In this document: in pieces, positions 60,865 through 64,000 of the stretch
How the letters are laid out: each line of letters begins with the position of its first letter
How positions within the stretch are numbered: position 1 is the first letter of the stretch
Assembly (NCBI GenBank): GCA_016865015.1
Contig: CP018226.1
Coordinates: forward strand, 4,495,001-4,559,000
DNA: 64,000 bases
Origin: Rhizobiales bacterium IMCC20636
GTDB lineage: Bacteria; Pseudomonadota; Alphaproteobacteria; Rhizobiales; GCA-2746425
Reading direction: 5' to 3'
The notes under the pieces: model-generated
Told to the model about the DNA's origin: nothing
What the model saw: only the letters and a program-made list of their open reading frames with translations
Databases searched by the model: none
Made by a program: the position numbers and the translations under genes

Positions 60865-62679
60865 TCAGGGTTCGACCTGGCCACTCAGTCTTGCCGAAAT
60901 GATGTCGGGCGCCCTGCCCGGTGCCAGGAGCGCCAGAATCAGGCCCGTTGCCAAACCGGCTATTGCGCCCGGCAGACCGGCCGCCGCTATGGGATAGGTG
61001 TCGCCAATCAACGGCAGCAGAATGACAGACACACTGTCGAACTGATCAAGCCCGAACAGAACACCCAGCATTGCAACGGTGATGCCGGTACCCACCAGCA
61101 TTGCACCCAATGCAGCAACCTTACCCGCTCGACCAACCCAGATAGCAAGCAGATAGGCCGGGAACAGGCCACCGGCGGCGAAGGCGAATCCGGACAGGAT
61201 CAACCTTTCGGGGTGCTGAAGATAGGGGATCAGTGGTGGCCATGTCAGCAGCCAGTAAGTTCCGGCGGCGACAAGCAACACCGACAGGCGCACCAGAAAG
61301 ACGATGCGGCTCATGGGGGAACTTGTGCCCAAAAACTTGGCATACAGATCAAGCGCAATGTGATGCGACAGGGAAATCAGACAGGCAGACACAACGGCCA
61401 CCAGCGCCGCAAGCGCTCCGCAGGCCAGCATTGCAGCCATGGTTTGCGGCACGGGCCGTCCGAGGCCGACAATGATATCCGGCAGGGCTGTCATGAAGGC
61501 CATGGGGGCAATTTGCAGATCAGACGCCGTCAGTCTGTGGCCCTCGCCGCAGGCCGAGATGAACTCCTGCGCCGTCGAAACCGGTATGCCGCACAAAGAC
61601 AGGCCGGAGGTGATGGAAAACAGAAAGGGTGCTTCGCGCGCCAGAGCATTCACTGAAATGCCGGTGATGGACTGGGTGATCTGAAACTTCAGGAAGATTG
61701 CATAGACAGGCAGCGTGCAGATCAGAGCGAGCATGAAGACCAGTGCCCAGCCGATACTGGCATCGCTTTCCTTGGCCGTACGTGTGGTCTGCGCGCGCGC
61801 CAAAAGCGGCGGAAAAGCACTCACGCCGAGTGCGACCCCCACCATACCAAGACTGACCACGCGCCAATCGGATGGCAAGAACTCAAGCCAGTTGACATCT
61901 GACGGCCGCGCCAAGTCGCGCACCACAGCGTCTTCCTGCAACAACCGGGTTGCTCTCCAGGCGTCGCTTGCCGACAGATGCGGCATCGGCAGGCCGGTGA
62001 GATCGAATGCGATCCATGCCAGAAACAATAAAAAACCGAAGCCGACCAGGACAGCCATTGTCATTTGCAGCCAGCTTGCAGCGCGCATTCCTCCCAAAAC
62101 CAGCGGCAATGCAATGCCCACCAGAATGACAATCAGCGCTGAATTTGGCGGCACCGTGGTGAATCGCGCACTGAGACCAAACAGAAATGAAATCTGGCCA
62201 ACAAGGACGCAGACAATCGCGACCGCTGATATGCAGGTTGCCAGAAAGAGCAGAAGCCGCGAGTTGAATCGCAACTGCAGCAACTCCATTGGGGTCAGTA
62301 CATCTGCGCGCCGCAGGAATGGAACAAACAAGGCGCCCATCAGGGCAATGCCGCCGACAACCCCCAGCGGCACAATAAATCCGCTCAACTGATTGGCAAA
62401 GATGTCGCCAGGCCAGAAGCTGTAGCCCAGCGCACCTGTGGCGATCATGGCCATCGACAGTCCGTTCGGCAGCGGTGTCATGCGGTAGCCATCGACAAAC
62501 ATATCGGTTGTGCGAACGCTGCGTGCCCGGACTCCAGAAAACAGCAGAGACACGAGCAACAATGCAAACAGGAGACGCGTCACCAGATCACTGGACAGGC
62601 CAAGCCGCTCCAGAAGTCCCAGAATACCGAGCAGAATTATGGTGCCAAGCAGAAAGGAATTCAGAACACGGAGCCGCAT
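60865..62679 (-). CDS. Sodium:solute symporter family protein (ActP/VC_2705-like)
   Basis: A 604-residue secondary transporter with about 13-14 membrane helices. GALGYSFWPGDIFANQLSG is a typical SSS substrate-site segment. The protein belongs to the branch related to acetate/carboxylate symporters that pairs with a small partner protein. The partner is encoded directly upstream: its TAA stop shares one base with this ATG (62679). A response-regulator gene transcribed the other way is nearby, a common arrangement for this transporter class. Confidence 0.88.
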   Translation of the reverse strand: MRLRVLNSFLLGTIILLGILGLLERLGLSSDLVTRLLFALLLVSLLFSGVRARSVRTTDMFVDGYRMTPLPNGLSMAMIATGALGYSFWPGDIFANQLSGFIVPLGVVGGIALMGALFVPFLRRADVLTPMELLQLRFNSRLLLFLATCISAVAIVCVLVGQISFLFGLSARFTTVPPNSALIVILVGIALPLVLGGMRAASWLQMTMAVLVGFGFLLFLAWIAFDLTGLPMPHLSASDAWRATRLLQEDAVVRDLARPSDVNWLEFLPSDWRVVSLGMVGVALGVSAFPPLLARAQTTRTAKESDASIGWALVFMLALICTLPVYAIFLKFQITQSITGISVNALAREAPFLFSITSGLSLCGIPVSTAQEFISACGEGHRLTASDLQIAPMAFMTALPDIIVGLGRPVPQTMAAMLACGALAALVAVVSACLISLSHHIALDLYAKFLGTSSPMSRIVFLVRLSVLLVAAGTYWLLTWPPLIPYLQHPERLILSGFAFAAGGLFPAYLLAIWVGRAGKVAALGAMLVGTGITVAMLGVLFGLDQFDSVSVILLPLIGDTYPIAAAGLPGAIAGLATGLILALLAPGRAPDIISARLSGQVEP

Positions 62680-63095
62680 TATCCAGCCACCTGCGTTTGG
62701 TTGGTCTGATCTATCCCGGTCATCGTGCGCTGCTGTTGCTGTTCACTGTCAGATTGAGCGCTTTCGGGGGCGGGAGTGTCTGTATCAGGGACATCAAATG
62801 CCTTGACGGGAAAGGATTTCAGGCGCTTTGGAACCCGTCTGCGCTGCAACTGATCTTCGCTGTCGAGTTCATAGTTCCGGTCCAGCGCCTGCTGCATGCT
62901 TATCTTGAAAATTGCCAGAATCAGGAAAATGGCGGGCAGGCCGATGGAAAAGAACACAAGTATCGACGGCAGACCCATCAACCGGTCAGATGGCAAACGG
63001 GCAGCAGCCAGCGGCGCACCAACCAGAGCGGCCAGAATCAGCAGGGCTACAAGCCAGTTTCTGGAAATTGCTGAGCGCCAATAGGGTTTTGACAT
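62679..63095 (-). CDS. Small membrane partner of the sodium:solute symporter
   Basis: About 138 residues starting MSKPYWRSAISRNWLVALLI. Two membrane helices at about 15-32 and 45-66 and a polar C-terminal tail rich in Gln, Ser and Asp. The layout matches small subunits (DUF4212-like) that accompany SSS symporters, but the tail is longer and the identity is uncertain. The frame runs 32 codons farther upstream (to 63191) without membrane or signal character; the internal ATG is chosen for this reason. Confidence 0.75.
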   Translation of the reverse strand: MSKPYWRSAISRNWLVALLILAALVGAPLAAARLPSDRLMGLPSILVFFSIGLPAIFLILAIFKISMQQALDRNYELDSEDQLQRRRVPKRLKSFPVKAFDVPDTDTPAPESAQSDSEQQQQRTMTGIDQTNQTQVAG

Positions 63096-63573
63096 TCTGC
63101 CTTGCCGGTATTCTGCATTGGTATTCTGGGACGCGATCACTTTATCAACCGATCTTCTACTACGAATCATACTACTGAAAGTCCCGGTCAATACGGGTTT
63201 TCTACCGCAATTCCTGTCATTTGTCTTTGTCTGCCGACCCTAAAGTCTTTCTCGTTCATACGGAAGCATTTGACCGGGTTGAAACTTATTAGTTGATCAT
63301 GCTGCCAATTTCCCTGCTCGACTTGCCAGATCACCTGCCAGTTCACCTGCATGGCGCTGGGTTGCACGCCTGACTACATGAATTGATCCGGTTCGTTAAG
63401 GGGGTCACCATAAACCGAACCATTGCAAGGTGTCGCGATGCAGAGCAATTTGTATCATCTGGATGTGCATTTTTTTTCTGTTGTGTTACAAAACAGTCGC
63501 AATGCTTGTCAGGCATGTAAACAAATACGGGGGAGAATGTCCGAGCTTACATCTGCAAGCTCTGGCGCAGCAT
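63096..63573. other. Intergenic region before the response regulator
   Basis: About 480 bases between divergent genes. It should contain the promoters of the symporter operon and of the response regulator. Two direct repeats CACCTGC occur at about 63329-63351. No gene recognised; the short frames here lack ribosome sites. Confidence 0.4.
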
Positions 63574-64000
63574 ATGACAATTCTTCAGCACATCATTATT
63601 GCAGATGACCATCCACTGTTTCGCGGCGCTTTGCGGCAGGCTGTGGAAGGGTTGTTCAGCGGAGCTACAATTCATGAAGCCGGCACTCTTGATGAAGTGA
63701 CGGCCGGACTGGAAGACCATCCGGAGACAGACCTTATTCTGTTTGATCTGTCGATGCCGGGGGCTCGGGGGTTTTCAGGACTGATTTTCCTGCGCGCGCA
63801 ATATCCCGCGGTGCCCTTGATTGTCGTCTCCGGCAAGGAGGATCCCCTGACGATCCGTCATTGCATGGAGTTGGGCGCCAGTGGCTACATTCCCAAATCG
63901 ATGGGGATTGAAGTTATACGGCAAGCCATCGATTCTGTCCTGGCTGGGGATATCTGGTTGCCGGAAGGCTTTGATCCTGATGCTCCGATTGATGATGAAA
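63574..64000 (+). CDS. LuxR/NarL-type response regulator, N-terminal part (3' end outside window)
   Basis: The first 142 codons are present. The receiver domain has the acidic pair in IIADDHPLFRG, the phosphoacceptor Asp in LILFDLSMPGARG near residue 60, the conserved Ser in LIVVSGKEDP and Lys in GYIPKSMG. The order fits the NarL/FixJ group, but the DNA-binding C-terminus lies beyond the window. It is divergent from the symporter pair and probably regulates it. Confidence 0.87.
   Translation, partial: MTILQHIIIADDHPLFRGALRQAVEGLFSGATIHEAGTLDEVTAGLEDHPETDLILFDLSMPGARGFSGLIFLRAQYPAVPLIVVSGKEDPLTIRHCMELGASGYIPKSMGIEVIRQAIDSVLAGDIWLPEGFDPDAPIDDE

Overview
The window looks like chromosome of an alphaproteobacterium, most likely a marine or soil member of Hyphomicrobiales (Rhizobiales). 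The pointers are a Brucella-type lumazine synthase (RibH2) behind an FMN riboswitch, a class I lysyl-tRNA synthetase, a PodJ-like polar protein with Sel1 repeats, the four-gene 'ligase-associated DNA damage response' set, and several alphaproteobacterial small membrane families. These are family recognitions made by eye; no database search was run. No rRNA, tRNA, insertion sequence, phage or CRISPR array was seen.

Bases 1-9,500 carry the end of a GMC oxidoreductase, a LacI-type repressor and a divergent sugar/polyol ABC import operon (binding protein, two permeases, a 62-residue membrane protein, two ATPases) that ends in a two-domain dihydroxyacetone-type kinase. The operon promoter has a repressor site exactly in its -35/-10 spacer, with an inverted second copy 30 bp away. 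Bases 9,500-18,100 hold an autotransporter, riboswitch plus ribH, an SDR remnant, an SbcC/SbcD-like (YhaN/YhaO-like) pair and a Sel1 protein. Bases 18,200-21,440 hold otnI-otnC-otnK and an RpiB-family isomerase of the tetrose-phosphate type. With the kinase operon this suggests a C4 polyol and C4 acid-sugar catabolic theme.

Bases 21,700-27,600 hold a TspO-like protein, a PfpI/DJ-1 protein behind a possible general-stress promoter, an orphan PaaK-like adenylating enzyme and an outer-membrane-type protein. Next comes the most interesting locus: two tandemly duplicated, previously uncalled 51- to 53-residue peptide genes directly before an HExxH enzyme of the type associated with ribosomal peptide modification. 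This is a candidate minimal RiPP system.

Bases 27,700-42,700 are largely housekeeping: lysyl-tRNA synthetase, an inactive-looking nuclease-fold protein, a MerR-fadE-fadA-fadB beta-oxidation cluster, the PodJ-like protein and a TauE/TIGR02186/DUF3429 group. Bases 43,100-54,900 hold the DNA-repair set (PdeM, DEXH helicase, exonuclease, ATP-dependent ligase). It is split into two halves by about 5.8 kb carrying a helix-turn-helix-like gene coupled to a 13-repeat TPR gene of near-identical 126-bp units, a 58-residue membrane peptide, PPK2, a possible 6S RNA and 5-formyltetrahydrofolate cyclo-ligase. The rest is an MscS channel, an HDAC-like deacetylase, a MATE exporter, PyrD, small DUF proteins, a sodium:solute symporter with a small partner, and the start of a response regulator.
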